Of a DNA stretch of 64,000 nucleotides, positions 12,501 through 24,299 are shown one piece after another. Source of the DNA: Sclerodactyla briareus (Eukaryota; Echinodermata; Holothuroidea; Dendrochirotida; Sclerodactylidae); NCBI GenBank assembly GCA_026419785.1, contig JAODTK010005797.1, positions 241,001 through 305,000 of the forward strand, in the 5' to 3' direction. A program made the position numbers and the translations under genes. How positions within the stretch are numbered: position 1 is the first letter of the stretch; each line of letters opens with the position of its first letter. A model generated the notes under the pieces. The model did no database searches and was not told where the DNA came from. It worked only from the letters and a program-made list of their open reading frames with translations.

Positions 12501-13681
12501 TTATGTTTTATTGGATAGTGGGCCTATATGTTGACATGTCACGTAAACTGTGGGGGTACTGAACAAGGGTCCTCTGTAGGTTATGAGGTATGACCATTGC
12601 AAGAGGGCAATGACCCTAGTTCGATCACATGATCATCGTTCAAGCTCATGACTAATTGATCATAATAAACTTTGGCAGCTAATACTTTCGGTTTGAGTTC
12701 GACAAGTGCTCGGCAAATTTACTTGCGATAGTCGAAACTGTTGTGCGATTATTTCAAATGTTATATTCCTTCATTGCACTCATAGTCACAACATAATCTA
12801 GTAACATATAGCCTATTGTTATTTATGTGTTAGGGAGAGCCTAAGCTAATTTACAAATCACATTTACAATTGAAGAGCTGTTATGCTCAACAGAACATTA
12901 CTTGAGCCTTCAAGTGAGTTTAAACAATTCCATGCTGTTTAGAAATTACTCTTGTGACATTGCCTAATGTAGTAATGAATGAGAACAGTTCTATTACAAA
13001 TTGAAGTCGAATTGAAAGTCCACAGCTGATTTTGCAAATGACTTTTACGCTACATGATGATTTCTCGTCTTCACAAGCTACTTCCTTCTTGTTTACAGAC
13101 CTTTGTGTTTACAGACAAAGGATAAACTTTGTAAAGAAGAAATAGATAAATTCAAGTGGTACACTAACAAAATGTTATGCATCAAGCAAGTATGGGCACT
13201 GTGTGAACAATTTACGGTGTACTATTTATAATTTCAGTTCAATTCAAAAAATATATCTGGTGAATCTTGAAAGCTATAGGGTCAACACTGGCAAATAGTC
13301 TGCGTATACACTCAAAATAGCATCGTGAATATTGTAATACAATAGCTAGGCTACTGAGCCTATATTTTCGAGGTAGTCTATGACTATTACTAGTCAGTGT
13401 ATCCATTCTTTCATGCTGTTACATTCGAATGTGAAAATAACGCTAATAAACCTTCCACCAAATAATTTGACGTATTCTGTCATAGAGCAGCAAGGATTAG
13501 AACCCAAAACATACACAGGATTTTTTTCTTCAGAGTCAGACTATAGTTCAATACCATTATCATGCATGGGGGAGACTAGGCTCCAGCTTGACTGGCCATA
13601 AAATGATATTTCAAGAAGAAAATGGACAAGGAAAATGCAGAATATATTCTCTTATAGAAATGAAAAATGGAAAGGACTCAC
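6552..13681 (-). other. Large first intron (7.1 kb)
   Basis: This lies between the signal-peptide exon donor (GTGAGT at 13,676-13,681) and the VWC acceptor. It is AT-rich with long homopolymers (G run near 8,970, C runs near 10,267 and 11,660). It holds a GAGTC-type repeat at 7,150-7,400 and no further exon that I can support. Short open frames here lack splice context, cysteine patterns or homology to the flanking modules. Confidence 0.55.
7150..7400 (+). repeat. GAGTC-rich repeat with three 30-bp tandem units
   Basis: A stretch built from GAGTCC, GAGTCA and CGAGTC words. From about 7,300 to 7,392 the unit GAGTCAGAGTCCTGGCCCG plus AGTCCTGGCTC repeats three times exactly. A related block lies at about 63,838-63,945. 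The edge CAGTGCTGGAGG is shared by both, on the minus strand here and on the plus strand there, so this is probably one dispersed family containing a satellite-like core. Confidence 0.85.
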
Positions 13682-13778
13682 CATCGACTTCAATTACATT
13701 CTCCTGTCCAAAGGCTACAGCCAGGAGGGCCAAGGCACACAGTACGTGTAGGGCTCTGCCTACAACGGAGCTATACAT
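13682..13778 (-). CDS. First coding exon: signal peptide of modular secreted protein
   Basis: ATG at 13,776-13,778 in good context (GCAGCCATG) starts MYSSVVGRALHVLCALALLAV, then AFGQ. This is a classical signal peptide with a basic n-region and a leucine/alanine core, and cleavage is expected near AFG-Q. The exon ends after 32 codons plus one base at a GTGAGT donor (phase 1), which joins in frame to the VWC exon. An in-frame ATG 16 codons upstream is possible, but the sequence before MYSS is not signal-like and would spoil the leader. The exon lies about 80 bases downstream of a plausible TATA start site. The mature protein should be secreted or lumenal. Confidence 0.74.
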
Positions 13779-13849
13779 GGCTGCACAGTCTCCGTGAACC
13801 TCCAGAAAAAATAAATTGAAATTCAAAGCCCCAAAAAAGAATTTCCCAG

Positions 13850-13945
13850 GCAGGCTCTCAACCGACTGCCAGGGCTACTGTTAGCTTATATGCTGATTAT
13901 TATGGGATAGGTGGCAGCAGAGAGTCACACTGGCGGCCAATGGGT
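13850..13945 (-). promoter_or_regulatory. Core promoter of the minus-strand secreted-protein gene
   Basis: On the minus strand, GCATATAAGC (13,884-13,893) is a TATA box. A start site would fall about 30 bases downstream, near 13,855-13,862, giving a leader of about 80 bases before the ATG. A CCAAT element, ATTGG on the minus strand (13,937-13,941), lies about 80 bases upstream of that start. The arrangement is textbook, but no transcript evidence is available. Confidence 0.5.
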
Positions 13946-14859
13946 TCTGAGTTGCTAGCAGCAACCAGACTATCCAGTAATACGACACTACTCAGCTACT
14001 TTTCCTGTGTGGGCCAGTGGTCGATTCAATGACAGCCCAATGGTACACTCCCAGCCAGGGCTAATAATAGGTAGAGCAGCACAAGGCTGTGTGGGTTGTC
14101 CAGTCAGCAGTATATACCAACACACAGGGTACTGTGCAGACAGCAGGCTCAATACACCCACTGTACCCACCACACTAGTCAGTTTTGTGAGCTAATTCAG
14201 GAAACTGCCCTTCCTCAAATGGCGGTGACTCTGACTACAAAAATTTGAGTAATAATGCAGGACTTGCAAAATGGAGAAGTGGAGCTGCAATTTCTGAATT
14301 TTAAAGGAGCTGACAGAACTGCTTGGTAAAGAGAAGCTGCACCAAAAACTCTCGGCACAGCAGAAAACAACACAGGGCAAACATGTTTGTGTCAAAGGGT
14401 TGATGGACCATTAAATTCATGATAGGGTAATTATGATTTGAGAAGGGGACTGGAGTATTTCTGTATAGATGGAAAATTTGAACTTTTGCTACAACTATCC
14501 AACAGGCATGCATTTCTCCAACATTGCTGGTTTGTTCAAGTATAAAGTAAAGCTATCTTCCTAGGTCCACATAACCCCCTCCCTGACCATACCCATGTTA
14601 CCATCCACCCTGCTCCTTCCAGGGCTGATCCAATATTTTTCAGCATGAGTGATCACCTTCATGGGGAAGGGGTCTAAGGGGAGGGGGTTCGCCTTCCTCT
14701 TTGGAAAAATTTGCTTCTGAAGAAGGCCTGAGATGCAAGATGGTGCTATATGTGACCAATTTTGTATTTTCAGTCGGTCATTCCTTTTCGGGGGGGGGGG
14801 GGGGGTCATAACGGCTGCTACTGAAGGGTTTTTCTTGAAATGGTTCCACAAAATTACGG
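13946..14859. other. Upstream region, no gene seen
   Basis: It contains further CCAAT words (14,037-14,042) and a TATATA word near 14,110 that could serve as an alternative promoter. From about 14,690 there is a repeat shared with 16,495-16,570. No coding sequence is supported. Confidence 0.4.
14690..14780 (+). repeat. Dispersed repeat, copy 1
   Basis: The segment with TCTGAAGAAGGCCTGAGATG followed by CAAGATGGTGCTATATGTGA matches 16,495-16,570 (GGTCTGATATGCAAAATGGT and GCTGTATGTGACAAATTTG) at roughly four bases in five. The family is not recognised. Confidence 0.6.
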
Positions 14860-15085
14860 GTGAGTTGCCATTACCGAGTGGCTGGCACAGTTGGTAGAGC
14901 CCCGGCCTTTTACCCGGTAGATTGGGGTTTGATTCCCGGTTGGGCCATACCAAAGGCTTGGTGCTGTTACCTTCTCCACGGATCCCCAGAACAAGGGATT
15001 GGAGCAGGGACAAACGAGGGGTACGCAATTGCAAGTTGCTGCCTGCATGTGATCACCCCCACCCCCACATTCCACATTCAGGTAC
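14860..15085 (+). mobile_element. tRNA-derived SINE, copy 2 (plus)
   Basis: Box A is TGGCACAGTTGG and box B is GGGTTTGATTCCC. They are followed by TTGGGCCATACCAAAGG and the same tail as copy 1 (CAAGGGATTGGAGCAGGG, ACAAACGAGGGGTA, GCAAGTTGCTG, CCCCCACCCC). The tRNA head is too diverged to fold as a working tRNA. Two copies in opposite orientation define the family's extent at about 225 bp. Confidence 0.74.
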
Positions 15086-18000
15086 CACCAAAAGGACATT
15101 GCTTTATTCCGTGTACCTGGTGAGAGATTCACATTGTCACATAAGGGAGGAGTGCACGGTGACCAGTCAAATTCCCCCCCCCCCTCCTCAGAAAAATAAG
15201 TTATGCAGCCCCACACCAATATTTCATTTTCACGGTTTCACTCGAAGTAGCTGGTGGGGGTGGCTCCCAAATTCAGGGGAGTTGGTCCATACTCCATAGA
15301 TGTGTTTCTGTATACTACAAAAGGGCCTTTGTTACGGTTTATGCCCATCCTTTAGGAAATTTGGGTGCACATGACAGGCAGAGAAATTGAAATAGAAGTT
15401 CTTCGCAAAAGTTCCAGTCGAAAGATGGAATACTAGCTGACATTCAAATTTAGTATCGGCTATACCAGATTCAAGTCATGCATGTTTTTTTGTGAAGCAA
15501 AAAGTTGAACATCACACAAACACAGGGCACCCTATAAAAAAAATCCCTACCCCCGGGGCATATTCTAGCCAAACAACCTGCTATATTTTTAATAGAACAG
15601 CTACTGCTGCTGCTGCTGGTACACAAAAGCACCACATGGACACTATGACAGGGACACTACGTCAAGCAGGGGGACACTAAATCCAAGACAGCCTGTGACC
15701 ATGTAATCCGCCGCATTAGTGTCTGCCTTCGAGGCAGAATACCTTCCTGTACTTTGGCACTTGTTTTGTCTGACCTCGGTGTCATCGGCTGCCAGGAAGC
15801 CAGATTTATCACCAACATCTGTTTCGGCTTCCTGATATGGGGATTGTGGTTTAATGGTCAAAATAAGACCATTTCACCATCAGGAAACCATCTGCGTAAA
15901 TGACTTCCTTAAGCAGATTTCAACCTCAGGAAGGGAACCACTGGTTTGAGCCCGCCAGGCTGCACTGTAAATAGGCCAACTCATATGGAGGGTGCAAATG
16001 GAATCCCCTAATGGTTTAGTCATTACTCAAGCTTATGAAACAGAGAAAATGGTCACGATGCAACACTCTGCAAGAAAACTGGGCCTGATCGCAATCTGAG
16101 ACAGATCATTGCATAATAGCCGAGATATCATCTTACAGGTCTGAGGACAACTGACAATAGGCACTGTTGGACCATTTCGATCCCATGCTGTGTCCCACTG
16201 ATAGGTCCGCTCTATGACCGCAGAATTTGATAGGTATGGGGCTAAGTCCCCTTCACCCCAATTGTTGGAAGGCTACAGTCTCTGGTATATAACATTGTAG
16301 GCGAATGATCAGGAATTCCCTGCGAAATTATAGGAATATGAAAAATGCTCAAATCGAACAGCGAATGTTCCCTGAATAATCAGAGACCCTGTCAGAAGTG
16401 GGCACTCCCCCCTCCACCCTTGGCATGACCCAAACAGGCACAACATCCAGGTTCTTTTCAACAGGGAGCCACAACCAGGAGCAATCACCACTGTCCTTTG
16501 GGAAATTTCTGACCCTGGAAAAGGTCTGATATGCAAAATGGTGCTGTATGTGACAAATTTGTTTAGCTTTTTTTTTCCTCTCTTATTTAGAACATCATTA
16601 AGGGGGGAGAGAGGCAGGGTGCATGCCCTATTGCCCCCTGTATCTGCTCATTTCCCACACCACTGTTCCCAGCCATTTAGCCCACACCCATCTCTGCTTC
16701 ATTGTTATGTTACTGCAGCAAAATACAGAACTATAGGTCCGAAGTTACCCCAAAAATTACTGGTTTTAGTCAAGGGTGCTGCCAGCGGGGGGCGGTGGAA
16801 AGCTCCCCACCTCCTCCCCCGTCAGGAAGCCTGACCCCCAAGAGGAATTTTCCCTCATTCCGATGGGGAGCCCGAGTGGGTACGCTAAAATTTACTCACC
16901 CTGACGAAGGCCTTTCGCCCCAACAGTATAGATATTTCCAACCTTTTTATAGTAAAAAAATTCCTATATTGAAAGCTGAAAATGTTCGCGTGCTGCGCGC
17001 TCCATATCTGTATTTGCCTACGGGCCATGTTTCTGGCGTTGTCGCGAATACCCCGACTCCTATTTTAACCAGATCGCCTGCTTGAGTGGGATGTCACTGA
17101 GAGTAAATCAATGCTCTCCCCAATGTTTATTCTATTTTTTTGTTTAAATTTTTCTTCGAGAAAAAAGTACAAAACTGAAAACATCAGAGATGCAGGTTTT
17201 GACCAAGGGGTTAGGGTGAGGCTCGTTGGGGAACTTGTACCCCCTGTCAGCGAAATCCTGGTGCCATCACTAGTTTGGGTATTAACTAGCGACCATACTC
17301 GCCAAAAGCACAGTGGATACACACTCCATACAACAATGTTTTGGTTCTTAACAATTTTATTTTAACATGGCCTTAATCCCACCCAACTCAGCTGACTCAT
17401 TGAAAATATTTGTATACAACATCAGTATTCTTCTACCAAATTTAATTGGGTACAAAGAGTGACCTTACTGCCTCATAGCCATTGAGTGCAAACTGAGCTC
17501 CATGAGAACACAAGACCATCTGGAAAGAATCAACTTACACCACATGTTCACTTTATTTGAGCCCACACAGAGCCTTCCAGCATTCAAACAAAACAAATAG
17601 CCCCACCACTGGAGGTTGCATATGAGAAAAAGAAAAGTCCTTACATGCAGGTCTTGTGTGGAGTTGAAGTGCAAAAAGGAAGAGAAATGACCATAATCAG
17701 TCAGGTCGCAGCTGGTTCAGTGAGAGCTTACTTTCTTGTACATGCACAGCAGCCTGTGTCATCACAGGCTTTTGCATACGAATTAGCTAAAAATGCCTGT
17801 TCTCGAGGGCTGATGTCTTAATAATATAACAGTGATTGATAAATCATTCTAAAACTGATGGAACAAGCAAACAATTCTCTTTTGAGGGTTGTCAAGAGTC
17901 AATATTGAGGCCCCATTTATTTTCAGATTTTTCATCTCGGTTCCTGTTAGGGCAACACACATATTGCGGACGGGGGTTCGTTTACCTGCGTGAGAAATGT

Positions 18001-18229
18001 ATGTATTTTTACTACTGCAAGTCAACTGCAGCAAGTCTGGTAATGCCTTCAAAGTTTGGAAAACCTTACATATTGAAATTCGAAAGTATAATAAGTAATG
18101 TCAAGGAGGATGAAATTTTGCCACCGCACAGCAAAAACGATATAGTGTATCTTGTTGTTACGATAGAAAAGTTTGCATACCGAATTCCAACCTGATCAGA
18201 TCCGGCATTCTGGACATTCGTGTTGACAA
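15086..18229. other. Non-coding stretch, no gene supported
   Basis: It holds the second copy of the dispersed repeat (16,495-16,570), a GC-richer patch at 16,780-17,060 with a palindromic TGCTGCGCGC word, and scattered open frames without splice or family support. An open frame at 17,836-18,195 contains GCQESILRPHLF, which faintly resembles the GxPQGSILGPLLF motif of LINE reverse transcriptases. Its remainder does not fit, so I do not call it. Confidence 0.4.
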
Positions 18230-18445
18230 GATTTTAAAGACTTCTTCGACCTCTCTGACCTCAGGATGGACCTTGAACTGACCAAAACCAATAGGGATTA
18301 TGTACCCATTATGGGGAACCCGTATACCAAGGATGAACTTGATCCATCCAGTGGGGTTATTATCGTGTTAACATGGCTAGGCTTCACACACACATACACA
18401 ATGTCATGACTACATAGATTCCTCTGACTTCGTCAAGGAATAAAA
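18230..18445 (+). repeat. Repeat A, 3' fragment
   Basis: Words diagnostic of repeat A occur in order: CAATAGGGATTATGTACCCA, CATTATGGGGAAC, TTGATCCATCCAGTGGGG, a short ACACACACAT run, and a terminal hairpin at 18,417-18,441 (GATTCCTCTGAC, TTC loop, GTCAAGGAAT). The same ordered words are seen at 24,300-26,190, 32,570-32,883 and 38,750-39,320, and reversed at 41,006-41,220. Confidence 0.75.
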
Positions 18446-18749
18446 ACAAAAAGATCTTACAACTCCAAATCGACACCTGTAAAAGAGTGAGTTAAAAACT
18501 AGGAGGAACAATAGCAATGAAAGTAGTACAACAATTCTGATTAATAATGGTGATAAAGACATAAGAGACACAGATGCAAAAAATCAGGAAATCAGCCAAC
18601 ATTCGGAAAGACTTCAACAATCCAGATCTTAAACCAAACGTGTATCCAGAATAACTAAATAGCATTGAGAAATGAAATAAACAAGCAGTCGCATCATTGA
18701 GAAATAATGACAACAAAAGGTTGTGAACCAAATTCTGAACATCTCAATA

Positions 18750-19440
18750 TGCCCCATGCACCACAAAACACATAGCGAATATCCTAAATTGGTATAGCCG
18801 AATCAGGGAAATCAATGAAATCAAACAGAAACGAGGAATCCTACCATGGAAAGTACAAGGTCGATCAGAAAATTCAGTACCGCTCATTTTGCTGTCAAAA
18901 ATAAGGAAAACATGGCAATTGGTGAGTCAGGAGGATTCGTACGTTAATTGAGAGTAAATTCACCCCACTCATCCAGATGCCTACACTCAGGAGCTATGCA
19001 CACTGAAGGTGTTTGCATTCAAAAGTATATACGGCAGAAAAGCTAATATAACATTCACACTATAATCTACTGATGGTTGATATGAGCAAGGCTTCAACAG
19101 ATCAGACGAGGATCTTTCTTGCTGAACTAGAACGATTCTTGAAAACAACATACTTCAGTGATACACTGCAAGTTCACATTGACAAAGTTCTCTATACCAC
19201 CAGGTAGAGGGCAAAACTGGGACATATACATGACCAACTTGGGCGCCACAGTGCAAGCACATTCGTTGAAATTAAATAGCCAAAATCATTGGAACACGAT
19301 GACATGACGTGATGCAAGACATCCGCATCTCAGTTTAAAAGTTGATCATGGAGACAGGGCAACCAATACACCAACAACTTTTTTACCATAGACCAACAAT
19401 ATTAATATGCTGACTGATATTTCTTGGCATCAATGAGTCA
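18750..19440 (+). pseudogene. Non-LTR retrotransposon reverse transcriptase remnant
   Basis: Broken frames carry the order of motifs found in LINE reverse transcriptases. First is a RPIILLS-like block near 18,870-18,890 (PLILLSKIRKTWQL as read). Next come QEL and VFAFKSIYGRKAN near 18,985-19,040, then VDMSKAS at about 19,076-19,096 in place of the usual DMSKAFD catalytic motif, then FLAELERFLKTTYFSDTLQV. The full motif normally supplies the first catalytic aspartate of the palm domain. Frame changes and stops are frequent, so this is inactive. The clade cannot be fixed without an alignment. Confidence 0.55.
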
Positions 19441-19444
19441 ACCT

Positions 19445-22400
19445 CAATACTGCAAGATATCAAAGAAGTTGCTGAAACACTGACCAGAAGGCATATGAGG
19501 ATCGACACACAAAAAACGAGAAATCACATCACAAGAAGTGGAGATGGAAGTTGGAAGAAATGTAAATATGTAAGAAGTTTGCTGGGGGGACAAAGGAAGA
19601 CATAACAGAAGAAGGTGAAACCATGAAAAGGATTTTCTTAGTTCAATATAAAAGTATTTTCTGTACATTGTGGACTGAGGGGAGGCGGGTTGGGGGAGGG
19701 TGGCCGAGGAAACTTGATAACAAAATTATGCCTTTTCTTTCAATGAAGGCTAGACTTTGCAAGTTACTAACGATCAGAGGCGATACATGTACCAATCGTT
19801 TAACTCTATGATGAAACCAACCTAATACCTGGTCATCAATAAAAAATGGCATAAAGCTGAGATTTTTCGATCATGTGGCACGACTCCAGGATGATGCTCA
19901 CGGCAAAGATTGATTTAATCGCCGGCATAGCACAAACCCGACTCATCAGACTAGCCTGTTGAAACAGGCATTTGACTTTGTTCACCTCGTATCAGCCTCT
20001 TCAACTCATATGTGCAGGATTACCCTTTAATCAATCCGTGATTTGCCTAACTAGCGCCTGTGCGCTTCGTTTCGCTCCCTGTCAAACTGCTTTAAGCGGT
20101 GACTCTTGAGACGGTGGCAATCTTGCTACGTCAACGTTGATTTGCCCAATCCAATATTTTTCTCTTTTACTTAATTACGGCAAACGGCCATGCCTGCTGC
20201 CAAATCACTCTATTGATCTATCATGTATTGTTTAGGAGAACTCCACCAAGTTCTGGCATACGTTGAATGGATATCTGTTTTTAAATTCCAAATCGAAGGA
20301 TTCCAATTTTTCGGACTCATGCGGTGATACCAAACAAGCCGCATTAATTGCCTGCGAGAGCTAAAACAGTGGCGTCGTTTTCTTTTATGCTTCAAAATGC
20401 ATCAGTTCTTGAATAAAGTCTTATTTTCGGTATCTTGGAAGGTTATTGGAACTCTTCGTAATAGACAACTTTGGGGGGATTTCTCCAGCAAGCTCTTCAA
20501 GTGCTCCCATCCATATCAAGCCCGTGTGCTACTGATGATTTACATCTATGTCACCTGAACGCAATAGCATCCCAATTTTGGAGATTTGTCATCAAAGTCC
20601 TGATAGGTTGTTAATATTCGACCATGGTATATACTAACAGATGATAGCCCCCTCTATTTTAGAAATGCTCATATCGTCTGCTTCAGCAGATATCATCAAC
20701 CAGACGGCCAAAGTTCCCATGCTCTCACTGTACAGGGGGTTCATCTCTCGCAGCAGAGCTCGACCTGTGAACATTGTTCACGGTGACTTTAAGGTGTTTC
20801 CATCTATTCTGACCCAAATCACGACCACGATTCTGGCTGATGGTCGTGAGGTAGTTTTCTCGTTAATTGTCTGCCTTAACCAGTCCCTTCCATTCAGGTG
20901 GCTACATCCGTTGCTTCAGATTTTGAACTTTGAGTGTTGGCTTTCCACCTTATGAGAGACTGACCCAACCATCTGCGATAGAGCGACCATTCCTCTACCA
21001 CCTCTTCATCCCACACCCAACCAATGGCCCACAGCATCTTCTTCCTGAATGTACGTACTACTAGCCTATGGACGCAGACCCATGATCTTTAGCTCCCCTT
21101 TCTGTCACCATTAACCATTTCATCTGGTCAATGGAATCAGCTATCTCTTGGACTTCCATCGGCTTCAGACATCCACTGTTTTCAGGAATGACCACAAAGA
21201 CGTCAAGAGCAGCATGTTCTGTCTGCATCCTTTTGGCCTATGGACCCATCGTATTCCGTCCCTAACAAACAATCTCTGAGCTGCTTGTGGATTTTAATAA
21301 CAAAATTGCTGAACAGCACTTTTCCATGCATCTTAATAATGACAGTCTGAAAAAAGTAGATGCTTCACGTTAGGCGAGAGGTATTATTGGGGAGGTGACT
21401 TTAATCAGTAAATTTGACAGACAAACTAAATCCTACACGCCCAACTGGCTGCCCGGTGTATAATCTAGTTATAGTTTCAAGTACCTTGTTTCCTGATAAT
21501 ACTCACTCCTTCCGAGAATGTCCCTACTACGGAACCGTATCGACTCAGTATTTTGCTACACCTGCACAGAAGTCACTGAATAGTGAAATGGTGTTGTTGA
21601 TATTGTTTGTATGTCGACGCATGATTCTGTTAATTAGGCAGTCTAAAAAATGTGCACAAATACCCAGGCCACTGAACCCACATTCCTCAGGAGTTTTCCA
21701 ATTATAAACCGTATTTTATTATCACTTAATGAACTTTGCATTCAGCTCCTGGAACCGATATCACTCGTATGTTCATACAGCGCCAAGAATTCACTTAAGA
21801 GTGAAATGGTGTTGTTGATAGTTCTGGATGTCGACCATAATTCTGTTACTCGTTTTCAGCTCTAAAAATGGGCACAATAGACCCAGCCCACCCTTGAACC
21901 CACCTTCCTCAGGGATTTTCAATTTAACAGGTGATTTTTATCACTTTAGGAACTTTCTGCATTCAAGCTCCTGTGGGATATGAGAATCTTGCCGTGGCTT
22001 TTGGACTTGGTCTGCGTTCTATCAAGATTCTATTCCTACTAAGATTTCCAGAACAGGAAGAAGGCCAAGAAGGAGTCCCTTTGATACATCACTGATCTGA
22101 AGGAACTACTGCAGAGACGACGTCACTTTGTCACAGCTAAAGACCAGATCACCCGTGAATGGGTCCACCTTCAAGAATGTCCACAATTTTTTTAAATCTG
22201 AACCCACTGGGCCTATTTGAAATTCTTTTATCTACCTACTTCAACAACTACAAGCCCTCTGGTCTCTTGTTCTTAGTAGCATCAATCCCGCATGCCCTCA
22301 CGTTTTGAGGTTGGTGAAGTAATTGCACAAGGCCCGCTGACATTGCAGAACATTTACTCCTGTTTTCGCTTCTGTCTTCAACCCTGCTGATAATCCTAAG

Positions 22401-24299
22401 CCTCCTAGTTCAGTTTGGCCATCCACTCTATTCCTTGCATGAGACAATTTGTTTCAGCCTTGAAGTAGATTGTTCTTACTGTCACACAAAAAATTTGCGC
22501 CCGACTGACTGACAATCGGCTTGTCCACATTCAAAATTTGGCGTGGTAATGTGAAACGAACCCTTTGAATTGGTCCAACTGCTAAACAGCAATCTTGATG
22601 TCCGTGTGGTTAACTCTGTTACGGTCCCACATTCACGCATATTTGAATAATCGGAGCGGGGGTGTGTTCCCCTTCAGTGTTGTGATTGGCTCCATCCATA
22701 TTGGATGCAGATTGCAATTTTGGAACATACTATGATACAAACACAAACCCCCGAGAAGTACTTTGGTGTTAGGCGCACTGCAGAATTTGACGAGTGTGTC
22801 CAATAAAGCAGCAGGTAATCATATATCAGTAGCATCGTCTTAACCCTAGACTACTCCCCTCATGTCAGCTATACTGTGTCTGATACCCGTCAAGTTACTT
22901 GACCGCTCCCATATATAAGTCTACAGTCCGGAATGACATTACTGCTACTCTTCTTCAAAAAGTTGCTTTCTCTGATCCTCTGTAGCCCCTTTCTATACTC
23001 TTTATGTATATAATGGCGTGGAGCACATCCATGTGAAAAGTGGGGGAGATGATTCTTTGACCGGAAATTACTGGGTAAAATGTTTAAAGTCAGGGAGCCT
23101 CACCCAAAAGGGGGGGGTTGGGGGTATAAATCCTCCCCTCCTCCGTGGAAAATGAATGTGCGCCCATCACCTGGTCAACTCCCCCTGCAGGGTGGCGGAG
23201 TGCATATAGACTGCCCATTCACAATTCGGGTGATACCTGTATGTGTTTAACGGACAATGCGGCTTGGGTACACCATAGGTTAAAATGGAAAACTGTATCG
23301 AAAGGTCCAAACCCCATTTCAATTTCATGTCCTATGCTGTAAGTTATTGGCTTCCAAAAATTTGTCCATCAGCAGATAAAAATCAGAAGATTCCCGATTG
23401 CACATAACGCATTATGTCACACTCGACAAGAACACAGGAATTATGTTATGTATTTCAAGTTTTCATGTTGTTGAATACTCACTTTTCATTTAGCATAAGT
23501 ACTGTGTCTTTCTCTCACCCAAATGACCGTTCAACACCTACCAATCGTAGTTGAGAAAGGATGAGGTAAAAGCCTAGCATCGGGACACCGGAAGGATCGG
23601 GGGCTTACAAGGCAATCATCTCCCATAGACAAAGCTTGCCAGTGACATTAATTGTGAATTTCAACAGAAACAAGAATGTTCGCAGGGTTGTGCCAGTAGA
23701 CATTATATTTATTGCATGATGGGATTCCTTTCAATCTTGCACATACACTGCACAAACTTCAGAGGACTTTAACTCCGTAAGGGAAGTTTGTACACTTTTG
23801 GGTTGGGCCTGACTATTCATTTTTTCTCCAGCAAATATATTAGCCTCTTTATAATTCCTCATGCAGTTGGTCCTTCAATTACAGAACCATACCTCTAATC
23901 TGCCAGTCCTGCAAAATAGTTGGAAAATTCCGTAACCTTTATGTCATGTGCATCTTCAAGGCGACCCCCCCCCCCAATTTTGGGTTGGGGGACGCAATGC
24001 CTTGTCCCCCCAATATTTGAGCCCGACTGCGATTTTGCTGACACTGTATCCGCAATCCATCAGCACCCTTGTTAAAACAAATGCATGCTGACTAACTGTC
24101 AAGTTGAGTGAATTCTGATGCTCCATTTTCGAAATTTTGTTGCGCTGCCCGCCCGCATTTTCGTTTGTCGGTAAGTGTTCAGACATATCTGTGCCTTCTG
24201 CAGACAGGATGTACTTAACCGAAAGCCAAAAGGATTAATTGAGTCTGACTGTGATCGTGTCAACCCATAGCCAGACACACAGACAAATGGAAATATACC
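19445..24299. other. Long stretch with no supported gene
   Basis: Open frames here (for example 20,641-20,955 and 21,414-21,707) show no motif I know. Direct resemblance exists between 21,560-21,720 and 21,780-21,930 (AGTGAAATGGTGTTGTTGAT, then TCGAC, then TTCTGTTA, then CCTTCCTCAGG-type words), so a local duplication is present. The tail of the LINE remnant may reach in from the left. A G/C homopolymer block at 23,965-24,010 resembles the end of the hAT-like insertion. Confidence 0.4.

Noticed and set aside
14854..15299. Overlapping open frames of 87-125 codons on both strands
   Set aside because: They cross a SINE and GC-rich simple sequence and show no splice sites or domain features.
17836..18195. 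LINE reverse transcriptase from the GCQESILRPHLF stretch
   Set aside because: Only one motif is weakly similar, and the remaining 90 residues match no palm or thumb motif.
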